The notes under the pieces were generated by a model. The model made no database searches and was not told the DNA's origin. It worked only from the letters and a program-made list of their open reading frames with translations. From UBA4877 sp002399285 (GTDB taxonomy: Bacteria; Bacillota; Thermoanaerobacteria; Thermoanaerobacterales; UBA4877), in contig DAIPGN010000001.1 of NCBI GenBank assembly GCA_036771835.1, positions 310,001 to 374,000 on the forward strand: a stretch of DNA of 64,000 nucleotides, read 5' to 3'. Shown piece by piece: positions 34,351 to 43,355 of the stretch (its first letter is position 1; each line of letters starts with the position of its first letter). Position numbers and translations under genes: made by a program.

Positions 34351-35450
34351 AGTATATAGATATACGAAATAGACATAAAGAGTGAAGAAAAGACCAAGTG
34401 CATATTGTTATTGATATTACTCACTGCCGCTACAAGAAACGCGGATAAAGCTTGGGGAATGTTCAAAAAGACATTATCCATCCCAAGATACATACCCCCT
34501 TCTTCTCTCGGAATCATTTCAATCATGATCTTATATGAGCAGATCATTATGATGCCATACATAACTCCTGTCATTAATATAAATAAAATCGTCAGATCGA
34601 TGTTTTTGTTTATATACATAGTTATGGTGCAGAGCCCGACTCCGATTATGGCATTTGATAAAGCATACCGGCAATCTTTGATCTTAAATTTTGACAAAAA
34701 GATTGATGCAATACAGTTTACCGCCATGAAGGAAGTATATATCATGCCCGAAGCGCCTGCAGACAGACCCCTGTTCATCAGATTATATACTATAAAAGGC
34801 AGATAACAGCCCAGGCCCATCCACCACAGTAATTTGGCAGCATAAAACTTTTCGATGTATTTACTGGTCATATAATCGGTCAATACTCTCCAAAGATCGT
34901 GTTTAATTTGGATGTGTCGGTTCTCTCTAATAAATAACAATGGCACCGCAGCCGAAGCGGTGATAATTATGAATAATCCTAAGAAAATATATATATAACC
35001 TTGCTTTAATAAAACAACTCCTAAGAGCGGCGCGGTAACAGATCCCAATGCTCCGGATAAATTCCAAAGTCCGGATATTTCTTGAAGCCTCTCTGCGCCG
35101 ACCTGATCTGGAATTAAAGCATTAAGCGGTATTTGATATATATGTAAACCTATATAAAACAATATGATATTGTAAATAAAATACCCTTTCTGTTGATATA
35201 ACAGCGCCAGTGAAAATGCGCATGCCAAAACTCCGGCTAATATAAATGGTTTCCTTCCATATTTTATATATACATCGCTTAAGATCCCTGTCAGCGGTTG
35301 GAGCATGGCGCCGATTATCCAACCTATTCCCAACAGCGCCGCAGGGTTATGAAAACCTGCGCTTTTAAAAATAATTAAAAAAAATGTATTTATGGTGGCA
35401 TTACAATAAAAGATACCAAAATTCCCTATTACATAAGCAAAGTTTAGCAA
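34329..35450 (-). CDS. MFS transporter (GPH/SLC45-like), substrate unknown
   Basis: 373 residues with about 11-12 membrane helices. The segment GIGWIIGAMLQPLTGILSDVYIKYGRKPFI corresponds to the helix 2-3 motif A of the major facilitator superfamily and resembles the glycoside-pentoside-hexuronide/SLC45 branch, as does LIPDQVGAERLQEISGLWNLSGALGS. The start is a TTG (35450), 7 nt after a GGGGG site. It stands alone between terminators, so the context gives no hint of the substrate. Confidence 0.75.
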   Translation of the reverse strand: MLNFAYVIGNFGIFYCNATINTFFLIIFKSAGFHNPAALLGIGWIIGAMLQPLTGILSDVYIKYGRKPFILAGVLACAFSLALLYQQKGYFIYNIILFYIGLHIYQIPLNALIPDQVGAERLQEISGLWNLSGALGSVTAPLLGVVLLKQGYIYIFLGLFIIITASAAVPLLFIRENRHIQIKHDLWRVLTDYMTSKYIEKFYAAKLLWWMGLGCYLPFIVYNLMNRGLSAGASGMIYTSFMAVNCIASIFLSKFKIKDCRYALSNAIIGVGLCTITMYINKNIDLTILFILMTGVMYGIIMICSYKIMIEMIPREEGGMYLGMDNVFLNIPQALSAFLVAAVSNINNNMHLVFSSLFMSISYIYILYAWNKS

Positions 35451-35494
35451 TAGATTTCCCCCTTTACAATTATATTTAAAATTATTGATATTAT

Positions 35495-35543
35495 TAAAAA
35501 AGGTATTTGAACCTTTTCCAAACTGTACGGCTCAAATACCTTG
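35495..35543 (-). terminator. Intrinsic terminator after the YhcN-type lipoprotein gene
   Basis: On the minus strand AAGGTATTTGAGCC (35542-35529) pairs with GGTTCAAATACCTT (35513-35500), a 14-bp stem with one G-T wobble, and runs into seven T residues. Confidence 0.88.
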
Positions 35544-35552
35544 CCTGAATCT

Positions 35553-36131
35553 TTACTTTCCTATCTTTTTGATTATATTCGCTATCTCATCCGTATAAGT
35601 CGTCAGCGTCTTCCCTCCGGATACGTCTTTTGCAACCTTTTCTATCCTCTTATATAAACCTGCGTCGGTTGTTACATAAACATTCTTTACCCCTTTGTCC
35701 GCAGTTTTTACAGTGTTTGCAACATTTTTCTTCAGCATATCCATATCTTTTGTCGAGTAATCTGCTTTTTGACTGATACCTACTAATGCGTCATTGCCAC
35801 TTATCACTATCGTCGATCTGTTCACACCTTTTACTTTATTGATGGCGTTTGTTACATTAGACGCCCGCGTACTGAGCGACGACGGCGTTACAGTTTTATT
35901 GGTCTGTCCGTGAGTCGTAGGGTTTGTCGGGGTCGCCGGGTTAGTTGGGGTAGTCCGGGTCATTGGGGTCGTCGACTTCGGCGTCGCCGGCGTAGGTACC
36001 GGCGTTGTGAATTTCGTTGACTTTGGCGTCGTTTTCGACGGTCTCCTTGCGGCCTGACATCCGACTAATGATAAACTGCAAACCAACGTTAGAATGACAA
36101 TGTATATAAATTTGTTTTTATTGTTCTTCAT
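35553..36131 (-). CDS. YhcN/YlaJ family sporulation lipoprotein
   Basis: 192-residue lipoprotein with an N-terminal signal and lipobox SLVGCQ. A linker of about 60 residues is almost entirely Thr, Pro, Ser, Lys and Asn (TPVPTPATPKSTTP...), then comes the YhcN/YlaJ domain (KVKGVNRSTIVISGNDALVGI, KNVYVTTDAGLYKRIE). Relatives are spore inner-membrane lipoproteins of the forespore linked to germination or outgrowth. The ATG at 36131 follows GAGGTGA by 5 nt; an upstream in-frame GTG lies inside that site. Confidence 0.82.
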   Translation of the reverse strand: MKNNKNKFIYIVILTLVCSLSLVGCQAARRPSKTTPKSTKFTTPVPTPATPKSTTPMTRTTPTNPATPTNPTTHGQTNKTVTPSSLSTRASNVTNAINKVKGVNRSTIVISGNDALVGISQKADYSTKDMDMLKKNVANTVKTADKGVKNVYVTTDAGLYKRIEKVAKDVSGGKTLTTYTDEIANIIKKIGK

Positions 36132-36214
36132 TAATATCACCTCAAAATTATTATCTGCCCATTTTTCTAAAATATTAATAATTGTAATTGTAAAACATGT
36201 CTTTTCCTGTTAAG

Positions 36215-36243
36215 TTGAAATAAAAATTTCTTTATTATATAAT
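36215..36243 (+). promoter_or_regulatory. Sigma-A promoter for ychF
   Basis: TTGAAA (36215-36220), 17-nt spacer, TATAAT (36238-36243); the ychF start is 33 nt downstream. Confidence 0.85.
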
Positions 36244-36276
36244 CAAAAAAGACTAAACTTTTTTGAGGTGAGACAA

Positions 36277-37371
36277 ATGCAGGTTGGAATCATCGGTTTG
36301 CCAAATGTTGGCAAAAGCACTCTTTTTAATGCATTGACAAAGGTTGGAGTCTCCGCTGAGAACTATCCATTTTGTACTATAGAACCTAATGTAGGCGTCG
36401 TTGAGGTTCCTGATTATAGATTACAGATATTGGCCGATATGGAGCATCCTTTAAAGATAATACCGGCAACGGTAGAATTTGTCGATATTGCGGGGCTTGT
36501 ACGAGGTGCGAGTAAGGGAGAGGGTTTAGGAAACAAGTTTCTCTCCCATATAAAAAATGTCGATGCCATCATCCATGTCGTCAGATGTTTTGAAGATGAA
36601 AATATAATACACGTAGACAACACCATAGACCCGGTGAGAGATGCAGAAACCATCAATATGGAATTGATATTTGCGGATCTGGAAACTATAGAAAAGCGCT
36701 CGGAACGAATAAAAAAAATTGCAAGGTCCGGAGACAAAGCATGCATGCATCAAATCGATATTTTAAATCGCCTGACAGACGAATTGGAGAAGGGTAAACC
36801 GGCAAGGAAACTTGATTTTGATGACTCCGATAAGGAATTGATCAAGAGTTTGGACCTTTTGACAAGTAAACCGATATTATATGTGGCAAATATAAATGAA
36901 GATGAGTTGCTGGACGCAAATGATAATACGTTTGTCAATGCCCTGAGGGAATATGCCCAAAAAGATGGATCGGACCTGATACCTATTTGTGCAAAAATAG
37001 AGGCAGAGATAGCCGATATGGATGATAATGAAAAAATGTCTTTTTTAAATGAAATAGGCGTCCACGAACCGGGAGTAAATATTTTGATCAGAAAAGCATA
37101 TGAACTGCTTGGGTATATAACCTTTCTTACCGCAGGGCCAAAGGAAGTGAGGGCTTGGACAATAATAAAAGGTACTAAAGCGCCTCAAGCAGCCGGCAAG
37201 ATCCACAGTGATTTTGAGAGAGGTTTTATTCGGGCGGAAATAATATCATTTGAGGATTTAAAACGTGAGGGAAGTCAGCTTAAAGCACGCGAGATGGGAC
37301 TGCTCCGCTCGGAAGGCAAGTCTTATGTAATGAACGACGGCGATGTCGTAGTCTTTAGGTTCAATGTATAG
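36277..37371 (+). CDS. ychF: Redox-regulated ATPase/GTPase YchF (Ola1/Obg family)
   Basis: P-loop NTPase that binds ribosomes in characterised relatives. N-terminal G domain with GLPNVGKSTLFNAL and FVDIAGLVRGASKGEGLGNKFL; a helical insertion (about 125-195); C-terminal TGS domain (YITFLTAGPKEVRAWTIIKGTKAPQAAG...). The frame is open from a GTG inside the GAGGTGA ribosome-binding site; the ATG at 36277, 5 nt after it, gives the standard 364 residues. The stop codon lies inside a perfect 15-bp inverted repeat shared with the convergent thiI. Confidence 0.96.
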   Translation: MQVGIIGLPNVGKSTLFNALTKVGVSAENYPFCTIEPNVGVVEVPDYRLQILADMEHPLKIIPATVEFVDIAGLVRGASKGEGLGNKFLSHIKNVDAIIHVVRCFEDENIIHVDNTIDPVRDAETINMELIFADLETIEKRSERIKKIARSGDKACMHQIDILNRLTDELEKGKPARKLDFDDSDKELIKSLDLLTSKPILYVANINEDELLDANDNTFVNALREYAQKDGSDLIPICAKIEAEIADMDDNEKMSFLNEIGVHEPGVNILIRKAYELLGYITFLTAGPKEVRAWTIIKGTKAPQAAGKIHSDFERGFIRAEIISFEDLKREGSQLKAREMGLLRSEGKSYVMNDGDVVVFRFNV

Positions 37372-37398
37372 AGGTTGTTTTCCCCTCTATACATTGAA
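37360..37398. terminator. 15-bp inverted repeat between convergent ychF and thiI
   Basis: TTCAATGTATAGAGG (37360-37374) and its exact complement CCTCTATACATTGAA (37384-37398) flank a 9-nt loop. The first arm includes the last ychF codons and stop. There is no strong T run on either side, so termination may be weak or the hairpin may protect the 3' end of the mRNA. Confidence 0.6.
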
Positions 37399-37412
37399 CG
37401 CTAAGAGAATTT

Positions 37413-38567
37413 TTATTGTTTTATATATAGGACTTCAGTACGAGATAAACTTTCCTCTATCAACATGTCTATTTCAAGTTCTTTTTCTATTTCCAGGACT
37501 TTTTCAAAACTTGGTTTTATGACGGGATGTTTAGGCACAAATACCGTGCAGCAATCTTCATATGGTCTGATTGAAATATCAAACGTGCCTATATTCTTTG
37601 CATACTCTATTATGTCCTGTTTATCCATGCCGATCAGAGGTCTGTAAACAGGCAGATCTGCCAAAGCATTCGTGACAATTATATTCTCCATTGTTTGGCT
37701 GGCAACCTGTCCCACGTTTTCGCCGGTTATAATCCCGAGTGCGTTTTCTTTTTGAGCAATTTTTACCGCTATCCGTACCATCATGCGTCTCATGACAGTG
37801 ATTATATAATTATCCGGACAGTTATCATAGATGGCCTTCTGTATATCCGTAAAGAATACGACGTACAGTTTTATTCCATCGTAAGAGTATCCCGATAGAA
37901 CTTTCGTCAAATCCAGGACCTTTTGCTTTGATCTTTCACTTGTAAACGGAAAACTGTAAAAGTGCACCGGAACGACCTCTATGCCCCTTTTCATCATCAG
38001 CCATGAAGAGACGGGGCTGTCTATTCCTCCCGAAAGCATAGATACGGCTTTCCCTGATGTACCGTACGGCAAACCGCCGGCGCCCTTTTCGTGCTGAGTA
38101 TAAACATACGTCATATTTCTTACTTCAATATTGACTGTCAGTTCCGGGTTATGCACATCGACCCTTTTATCTTTTAACTGGTTTAATATATATTCGCCAA
38201 GTATTTTATTAATTTCAAGACTTGTATACTCAAAGTTTTTGTTAGGCCGTTTGGTTTCGACCTTAAAGCTATTAAACTCTAAAGTATTCAAGACTTCGAT
38301 CGTTTTATTTTCGATAGACTCCATATCTGTATCGGTTACATATACCCTTGCTATTCGACTGATGCCAAAAATTTCTCGTAAGCTGTTTTCTATCTCCCGA
38401 TCCGACGATTCGCTATTTATTTTAAGTATTAATTTGCCCGATAATTTTTCTATTTTACAATCCGGCATTTTACTTTTTATGTTCCTTATCAAGACATCTT
38501 CAAAATATCTTTTGTTTGCACCCTTTAAAGCCATTTCACCATAACTCGCCATAAATAACCTGCCCAT
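37413..38567 (-). CDS. thiI: tRNA 4-thiouridine synthase ThiI
   Basis: Adenylates and thiolates U8 of tRNA; in some bacteria it also supplies sulfur for the thiazole of thiamine. N-terminal ferredoxin-like/THUMP region (about 1-165) followed by the PP-loop domain with SMLSGGIDSPVSSWLMMKRG. The 384-residue form lacks the C-terminal rhodanese domain of the E. coli protein, as in Bacillus, so sulfur is expected to come directly from the neighbouring cysteine desulfurase (2-nt gap). Confidence 0.95.
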   Translation of the reverse strand: MGRLFMASYGEMALKGANKRYFEDVLIRNIKSKMPDCKIEKLSGKLILKINSESSDREIENSLREIFGISRIARVYVTDTDMESIENKTIEVLNTLEFNSFKVETKRPNKNFEYTSLEINKILGEYILNQLKDKRVDVHNPELTVNIEVRNMTYVYTQHEKGAGGLPYGTSGKAVSMLSGGIDSPVSSWLMMKRGIEVVPVHFYSFPFTSERSKQKVLDLTKVLSGYSYDGIKLYVVFFTDIQKAIYDNCPDNYIITVMRRMMVRIAVKIAQKENALGIITGENVGQVASQTMENIIVTNALADLPVYRPLIGMDKQDIIEYAKNIGTFDISIRPYEDCCTVFVPKHPVIKPSFEKVLEIEKELEIDMLIEESLSRTEVLYIKQ

Positions 38568-38569
38568 TT

Positions 38570-39721
38570 TTACCTCCTCGTGTACTTTCGCAATTCAGGT
38601 ACGATCTCCTTGATCGCCTCGGCTGTTTTAACCATCTCTTCTTCCGTATTGAATATGGAAAGGCTTACGCGAACAGCGCCCCGCAAAGCGTTCGGTTTTA
38701 AACCTATCGCATTCAACACGGGGCTCTCCGTCTGCCGTTTTGATGAGCATGCAGATCCCGTCGATACATAGATTCCATATTCCTCAAGGGAATGTACCAA
38801 AACCTCTCCGCGTATTCCGCTGAAGGATATATTTAAAATATGCGGTGCCGCTTCATTTAGGCCCGGCCCATTTATACTCCAGCCATCCAGATCGTGAAGC
38901 TCATCAACCAATCTCCCCTTAAGCCTGTACATCAGCCCTGCATTCTCATCGATCTTCCCAAGTAAGAGTTCGGAGGCCCTTCCCAGTGCATAAATGCCGG
39001 GAACATTTTCGGTACCCGACCTCATGTTCATTTCCTGACCGCCGCCGGTCAATATCGGCGCGATCTTAATGTCCTTGTCCACGAAAAGCGCTCCGCTCCC
39101 CTTTAAGCCATTTATCTTGTGCCCGCTGAGCGAAAGCATGCCGATGCCATAATCCTTTACGCCAAAGTTCAACTTGCCATATCCCTGTACTGCGTCTACA
39201 TGCAGCGCAATCCCATTCTCCTTTGCGACAGCAGATATCTCTTTGATCGGCTCTATCGTACCTATTTCATTATTGACCATCATAACGCTTATCAAAGCAG
39301 TTTTCTCGGTAATCAGCTCCATGAGGTCATCGACCCTGATATAACCCATCGGATCGACGGGCAATATGTCCACGATATACCCTTCCTTTTCAAGATCCAG
39401 AAAGGTATTAAGTACCGACGGATGCTCTATCGCCGTCGTAATAATATGATTCCCCCTGTGCCTGTTCGCCTTTAAATATCCCCTGATGGCGAGATTATTC
39501 GATTCTGTTCCTCCGGATGTAAAATATATATTATCGTTATTTTCACATTTTAAGAGCCGGGCTATCATCTCCCGCGAATTATCAAGGATGCTTTCAGCTT
39601 CGAACCCTTTATGGTGTAAAGAAGAAGGATTCCCATAATTCTCTTTCATGATCTTCAATACCCCATCTATTATCTCTTCTCTGACCCTTGTGGTGGCACT
39701 GTTGTCAAGATAAATCCCCAT
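38570..39721 (-). CDS. Cysteine desulfurase (IscS/NifS family), partner of ThiI
   Basis: PLP enzyme that releases sulfur from cysteine as a protein persulfide. PLP lysine in LSLSGHKINGLKGSGALFV; catalytic cysteine loop STGSACSSKRQTESPV; N-terminal IYLDNSATTRV. At 383 residues it is similar to NifZ/IscS-type enzymes. It is the first gene of a pair with thiI, so its main job is probably tRNA thiolation, though Fe-S cluster assembly is also possible. Confidence 0.93.
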   Translation of the reverse strand: MGIYLDNSATTRVREEIIDGVLKIMKENYGNPSSLHHKGFEAESILDNSREMIARLLKCENNDNIYFTSGGTESNNLAIRGYLKANRHRGNHIITTAIEHPSVLNTFLDLEKEGYIVDILPVDPMGYIRVDDLMELITEKTALISVMMVNNEIGTIEPIKEISAVAKENGIALHVDAVQGYGKLNFGVKDYGIGMLSLSGHKINGLKGSGALFVDKDIKIAPILTGGGQEMNMRSGTENVPGIYALGRASELLLGKIDENAGLMYRLKGRLVDELHDLDGWSINGPGLNEAAPHILNISFSGIRGEVLVHSLEEYGIYVSTGSACSSKRQTESPVLNAIGLKPNALRGAVRVSLSIFNTEEEMVKTAEAIKEIVPELRKYTRR

Positions 39722-39831
39722 GCGTAATCGCCCCCTGTTATCTTCTTAAATTATAGCCACATATTAATTATTTAACAAGTATTCATATGTCTTGATAAAT
39801 AAAATATATTTTGAATGGGGAGGTGTGAAAT

Positions 39832-40854
39832 ATGAAAAAAAACATAAGAAACATCATATTGATATTGACTATCTGTATTATCCTCTCGATTTATTTAATC
39901 AATACTTCAAGCGTTCCGATTTTTAAAATTTTCAATACCGAAAGTGTGGCATCCGGCCTAATAGACAAAGCTTTAAATGGAGACAGCAGTTGTATGCATA
40001 ATATTGCAAATAAAATACTCAATAGTATCAAAAGTAATCAGTATAAATATGATAATACCGCAAAAGTACAACTATGCAAGGCAAATATTTTATCAGAAAA
40101 CGGTGAAGACGTTTTAGTTGCAATATCGCTGCCTCCAAATATTGGAATAATATCGATACTCAAACCCATGGCCGGCAACAATGAATACAATATATATTAC
40201 ACCAAGGCAGATTTCGCACCCATCGCTTCGATAAAAACCATCGACACGCCTGAGCTCCCACATCCGGTGATCTATATCAAGGAAGCATTGGATGATAAGT
40301 TTGGCGCATCTGTCAAATCGACTATAGTGGAGATATATGCTTGGACCGGAGACAGTCTGGAAGTCATTTGGAGCGGTACGGAGTCATATACTTCTTGCTG
40401 GATCAATATATCGGAAAGAAATCCCTCAAAATATGAATGGAGAAAAATAGATGAGAATGCAATAATTAGTATGAATAAAGATCATAGTGAAATAAAAGTT
40501 CTATCAACCCAATCATATTCGGAAACAGATAATTCCTGCGAAAATATTCCCGATAAAAATGAGTTTGAAACTGTAAAGGCAAGACAATCAGTCAGCACAT
40601 ACTACCTGGACAGCGAATTAAAAAAATATATATTAGGTAGTGCCTCATTAAATGGCGGCTCTGATCTGTATGACTATGATGGTATGGATTTTGTAAAAAA
40701 GCAGGAACTGCCTGCCGGAGCAAAGGTAAAACTTCTGCAGGATCTCAATTTATTGGCAGACAATCTCATCAGCAACGATTTTAACTACTATAAAGTACTA
40801 ACCGACAGCGGTTTAACAGGTTATATAAGTAAAGACGCAGTAAGTATAAAATAA
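39832..40854 (+). CDS. Unrecognised membrane-anchored protein with C-terminal SH3-like segment
   Basis: 340 residues. One N-terminal TM helix (about 6-25) suggests an extracytoplasmic protein anchored in the membrane. The middle part (about 60-230) has alternating strands (GEDVLVAISLPPNIGIISIL, TIVEIYAWTGDSLEVIWSG), reminiscent of a beta-rich sensor or lipoprotein fold. The last 45 residues (LPAGAKVKLLQDLN...YYKVLTDSGLTGYISKDAV) look like a bacterial SH3 domain. I do not recognise a family. The ATG is behind GGGGAGGTG. It is a single-gene unit ending at a terminator. Confidence 0.7.
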   Translation: MKKNIRNIILILTICIILSIYLINTSSVPIFKIFNTESVASGLIDKALNGDSSCMHNIANKILNSIKSNQYKYDNTAKVQLCKANILSENGEDVLVAISLPPNIGIISILKPMAGNNEYNIYYTKADFAPIASIKTIDTPELPHPVIYIKEALDDKFGASVKSTIVEIYAWTGDSLEVIWSGTESYTSCWINISERNPSKYEWRKIDENAIISMNKDHSEIKVLSTQSYSETDNSCENIPDKNEFETVKARQSVSTYYLDSELKKYILGSASLNGGSDLYDYDGMDFVKKQELPAGAKVKLLQDLNLLADNLISNDFNYYKVLTDSGLTGYISKDAVSIK

Positions 40855-40886
40855 AGGCAGGTCAATGCGACCCGCCGTTATTTTAT
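40849..40886. terminator. Bidirectional terminator between the anchored protein gene and nfu
   Basis: GGCAGGTC and GACCCGCC (40856-40863 and 40869-40876) pair with one A-C mismatch around a 5-nt loop. T-rich tracts follow in both directions (TTATTTTA on plus, TTTATTTT on minus), fitting the convergent genes. Confidence 0.7.
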
Positions 40887-41104
40887 ACTGCCAGCACTTT
40901 TTTTATACCGGGAACCATCTCTTTAAGGGTACGCTCAATACCCTGCTGCAGAGTCAGGACAGAAAATGGGCACCCCCCGCAGGCGCCTACCAATCTAACG
41001 CTTACAGTGCCGTCATCGCTTATATCCACCAATTCCACGTCTCCACCGTCAGCCTGCAAAGAGGGCCTTATCGTATCCAGGGCTTTTTTTACATCTTCTT
41101 CCAA
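40883..41104 (-). CDS. NifU C-terminal-domain (Nfu) Fe-S scaffold protein
   Basis: 73-residue stand-alone Nfu domain: IRPSLQADGGDVELVDI and the cluster-binding GACGGCPFSVLTL with CxxC. It carries [4Fe-4S] clusters to target enzymes. The start is a TTG, 8 nt after AAGGAGG. It is a single gene, divergent from spoVB. Confidence 0.92.
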   Translation of the reverse strand: MEEDVKKALDTIRPSLQADGGDVELVDISDDGTVSVRLVGACGGCPFSVLTLQQGIERTLKEMVPGIKKVLAV

Positions 41105-41266
41105 GGTTTCTACCTCCTTATTTATTTAGAATAAATATCATCTATCTAAGCGTACAACTTTAGCAATATATCCTAATTAATAATACTTTAAATATAACCG
41201 TCATTATTATACCACATAGTAGCAAACTAGCAAAATATAAAGGCAAACATTTAAAAACGCCATTAT

Positions 41267-41295
41267 GTATATTTACAATACGCCTGCCATAGTAT
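41267..41295 (+). promoter_or_regulatory. Candidate sigma-E promoter for spoVB
   Basis: GTATATT (41267-41273), 14-nt spacer, CATAGTAT (41288-41295) resembles the sigma-E pattern. A TTTACA-N19-TATAAT (41272-41302) overlaps it and could be a weak sigma-A promoter. B. subtilis spoVB is transcribed by sigma-E. Confidence 0.4.
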
Positions 41296-41328
41296 TTATA
41301 ATGTCAAGATGCAAGGGAGAGGGATACT

Positions 41329-42873
41329 TTGGTAGAAAAACTTGGTTTTGTACAAGGTGCGTTTATCTTAACAATTGCCAACCTGATAAGCAGGGTCCTA
41401 GGATTCATATTCAGAATAATACTGTCGAACAAAATCGGACCTGAAGGAATGGGTGTATATCAGCTTGTTATGCCGGTTTATATGACCGCGCTTAGTATAA
41501 CGACGGGCGGAATATCCGTAACCGTATCGAGATTGGTAGCAAAATCAGCGAGCCGCGGCAGTAATGACTATACCCGCAGGATCATCCAGCTGAGCATGAC
41601 GTTGATCATAGCAATAAGCGCCGTCATTTCCGGCTTGATACTTATTTGTTCTAAATATATATCCATTGACATATTGAAAGACGAACGAACATTGATGTCC
41701 ATATTTATATTTGCCCCGGCCCTCTTCATAATTTCATCATCGGCAGTGATACGCGGTTATTTTGAAGGTATACAAAACATTAAACCTACAGCTGCCGCCA
41801 ATATTATTGAAGAATTCGTAAGAATAGCATTCATTTTATTTATAATCGATGCCGTGTTGCCCTTGGGAATAGAACACGCCGTGGCGGCTTCAATATTAAG
41901 TTCTATAACGGGAGAAATTGCGGGATTCATATATATGTCATACAAATATAGAACGACTCAGTCAAGCATAAAAGTTTCGGAATTTGTAAAACCGATTGCC
42001 AATACGAAACTCATGCTGAATATCATAGGAACTACCTTTCCACTCTCGCTCAACAGATTTATAAATACCTTTTTTCAATCCATAGAATCGGTAATAATTC
42101 CTCAGAGATTAATGGTGAATTTAAGCAAGCAAAAATCCCTCTCCATATTCGGCGAACTTTCGGGTATGGCTCTTCCGATAGTGATGCTGCCGTCTATTGT
42201 CGTAAATTCTTTGTCCGTAACCTTAGTACCCGCAATAGCCGAGGCATACGACCGAAACGATTTGTTATCACTGCAGCATCGCGTGAGTGAATCCGTTAGT
42301 TACACTCTCATAGTAAGTTTTGCAACCAGTGCTCTATTGCTTTCTCTGCCTAACGAAATAGCAGTCACTCTATACCATAATGCTGAGGTAGGAGAATTCT
42401 TGAAAATGTTTTCACTTATAGTTCCGTTCATGTATCTTTCTCATATAATGAGCAGTACTCTCAATGGAATGGGAAAGCAGAACCTTACATTACTCATCAC
42501 TTCTTCGGCATCAATAATAAGAATGCTTTGTACATACTACTTGGTTGCAAAACCTTCATTTATGATAAACGGTTATTTCATAGGTTATTACTTAAGCTTT
42601 ATTTTACTATTTTTGCTGAGCTACATATGTGTAAGAAAATTCTTTGCCGTTAAGATAGACCATCTGTTCATCATAAAGACTGTAATATCGACCTTACTGT
42701 TTTATATAAGTCTCAAATTTTTATATTTTATAAATCCCGTATCCAACGGCCTCATAAATCTTGCTGTAACAATATCATTATCGCTACTAATCTACGTAGT
42801 TACTCTAATATATACCGGTGCAATTGAAAGAAGCGAACTATATAAAATTTTTCATTTCCAAAGGAGAATATAA
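41329..42873 (+). CDS. spoVB: Stage V sporulation protein B (MOP/MurJ-like flippase family)
   Basis: 514 residues with about 14 membrane helices, of the MVF/PST polysaccharide-exporter superfamily. The N-terminus (FVQGAFILTIANLISRVLGFIFRIILSNKIGPEGMGVYQL) and the RGYFEGIQNIKPTAAANIIEEFVRI segment are those of SpoVB and its paralogues. It is thought to move a lipid-linked precursor for spore cortex. A housekeeping role is possible, since the family includes lipid II flippases such as Amj/MurJ analogues. The start is TTG, 5 nt after GGGAGAGGG. Confidence 0.87.
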   Translation: MVEKLGFVQGAFILTIANLISRVLGFIFRIILSNKIGPEGMGVYQLVMPVYMTALSITTGGISVTVSRLVAKSASRGSNDYTRRIIQLSMTLIIAISAVISGLILICSKYISIDILKDERTLMSIFIFAPALFIISSSAVIRGYFEGIQNIKPTAAANIIEEFVRIAFILFIIDAVLPLGIEHAVAASILSSITGEIAGFIYMSYKYRTTQSSIKVSEFVKPIANTKLMLNIIGTTFPLSLNRFINTFFQSIESVIIPQRLMVNLSKQKSLSIFGELSGMALPIVMLPSIVVNSLSVTLVPAIAEAYDRNDLLSLQHRVSESVSYTLIVSFATSALLLSLPNEIAVTLYHNAEVGEFLKMFSLIVPFMYLSHIMSSTLNGMGKQNLTLLITSSASIIRMLCTYYLVAKPSFMINGYFIGYYLSFILLFLLSYICVRKFFAVKIDHLFIIKTVISTLLFYISLKFLYFINPVSNGLINLAVTISLSLLIYVVTLIYTGAIERSELYKIFHFQRRI

Positions 42874-42875
42874 TA

Positions 42876-43343
42876 ATGGAAAATCAGAATCAATATATCC
42901 TCCTTGTAATGATTGCACTGGGAATAATAAGTCATTCCAGCAATATAGCGGTTGCGTCGTCCATATTGTTAATTATAATGACGTCTCCTCTATCAAAATA
43001 CCTGCCCATAATTGAGAGACACAGCCTAAGCTTGGGGCTAATTTTTTTAATGATATATATTTTGATTCCAATTACAAAATCCAAAAATATAGCCTTGAAC
43101 ATCTATGAAACGATAACCTCTCCTATTGGCATAATATCAATACTGGCAGGAGTATTTGCAACTTGCTTAAATAAAAAGGGGATAAATCTTTTAAACAACG
43201 ATCCTCAGTTAATCATGGGTATTATAATAGGTTCTTTGATCGGAATCACATTTTTTGATGGGATACCGGTCGGGCCTCTAATGCCGGCAGCCATAATGGT
43301 TATAATATTACTTTTCCTGAGCCTTTTTGGAATATTTTTATGA
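42876..43343 (+). CDS. DUF441/UPF0756 family membrane protein
   Basis: 155 residues, about five hydrophobic segments, with the family signatures TSPIGIISILAGVFATCLNKKG and IGSLIGITFFDGIPVGPLMPA. Function unknown. The start is 2 nt after the spoVB stop, so the two are co-transcribed. The end is 12 nt from the convergent MFS gene. Confidence 0.85.
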   Translation: MENQNQYILLVMIALGIISHSSNIAVASSILLIIMTSPLSKYLPIIERHSLSLGLIFLMIYILIPITKSKNIALNIYETITSPIGIISILAGVFATCLNKKGINLLNNDPQLIMGIIIGSLIGITFFDGIPVGPLMPAAIMVIILLFLSLFGIFL

Positions 43344-43355
43344 CTAAAACCCATA

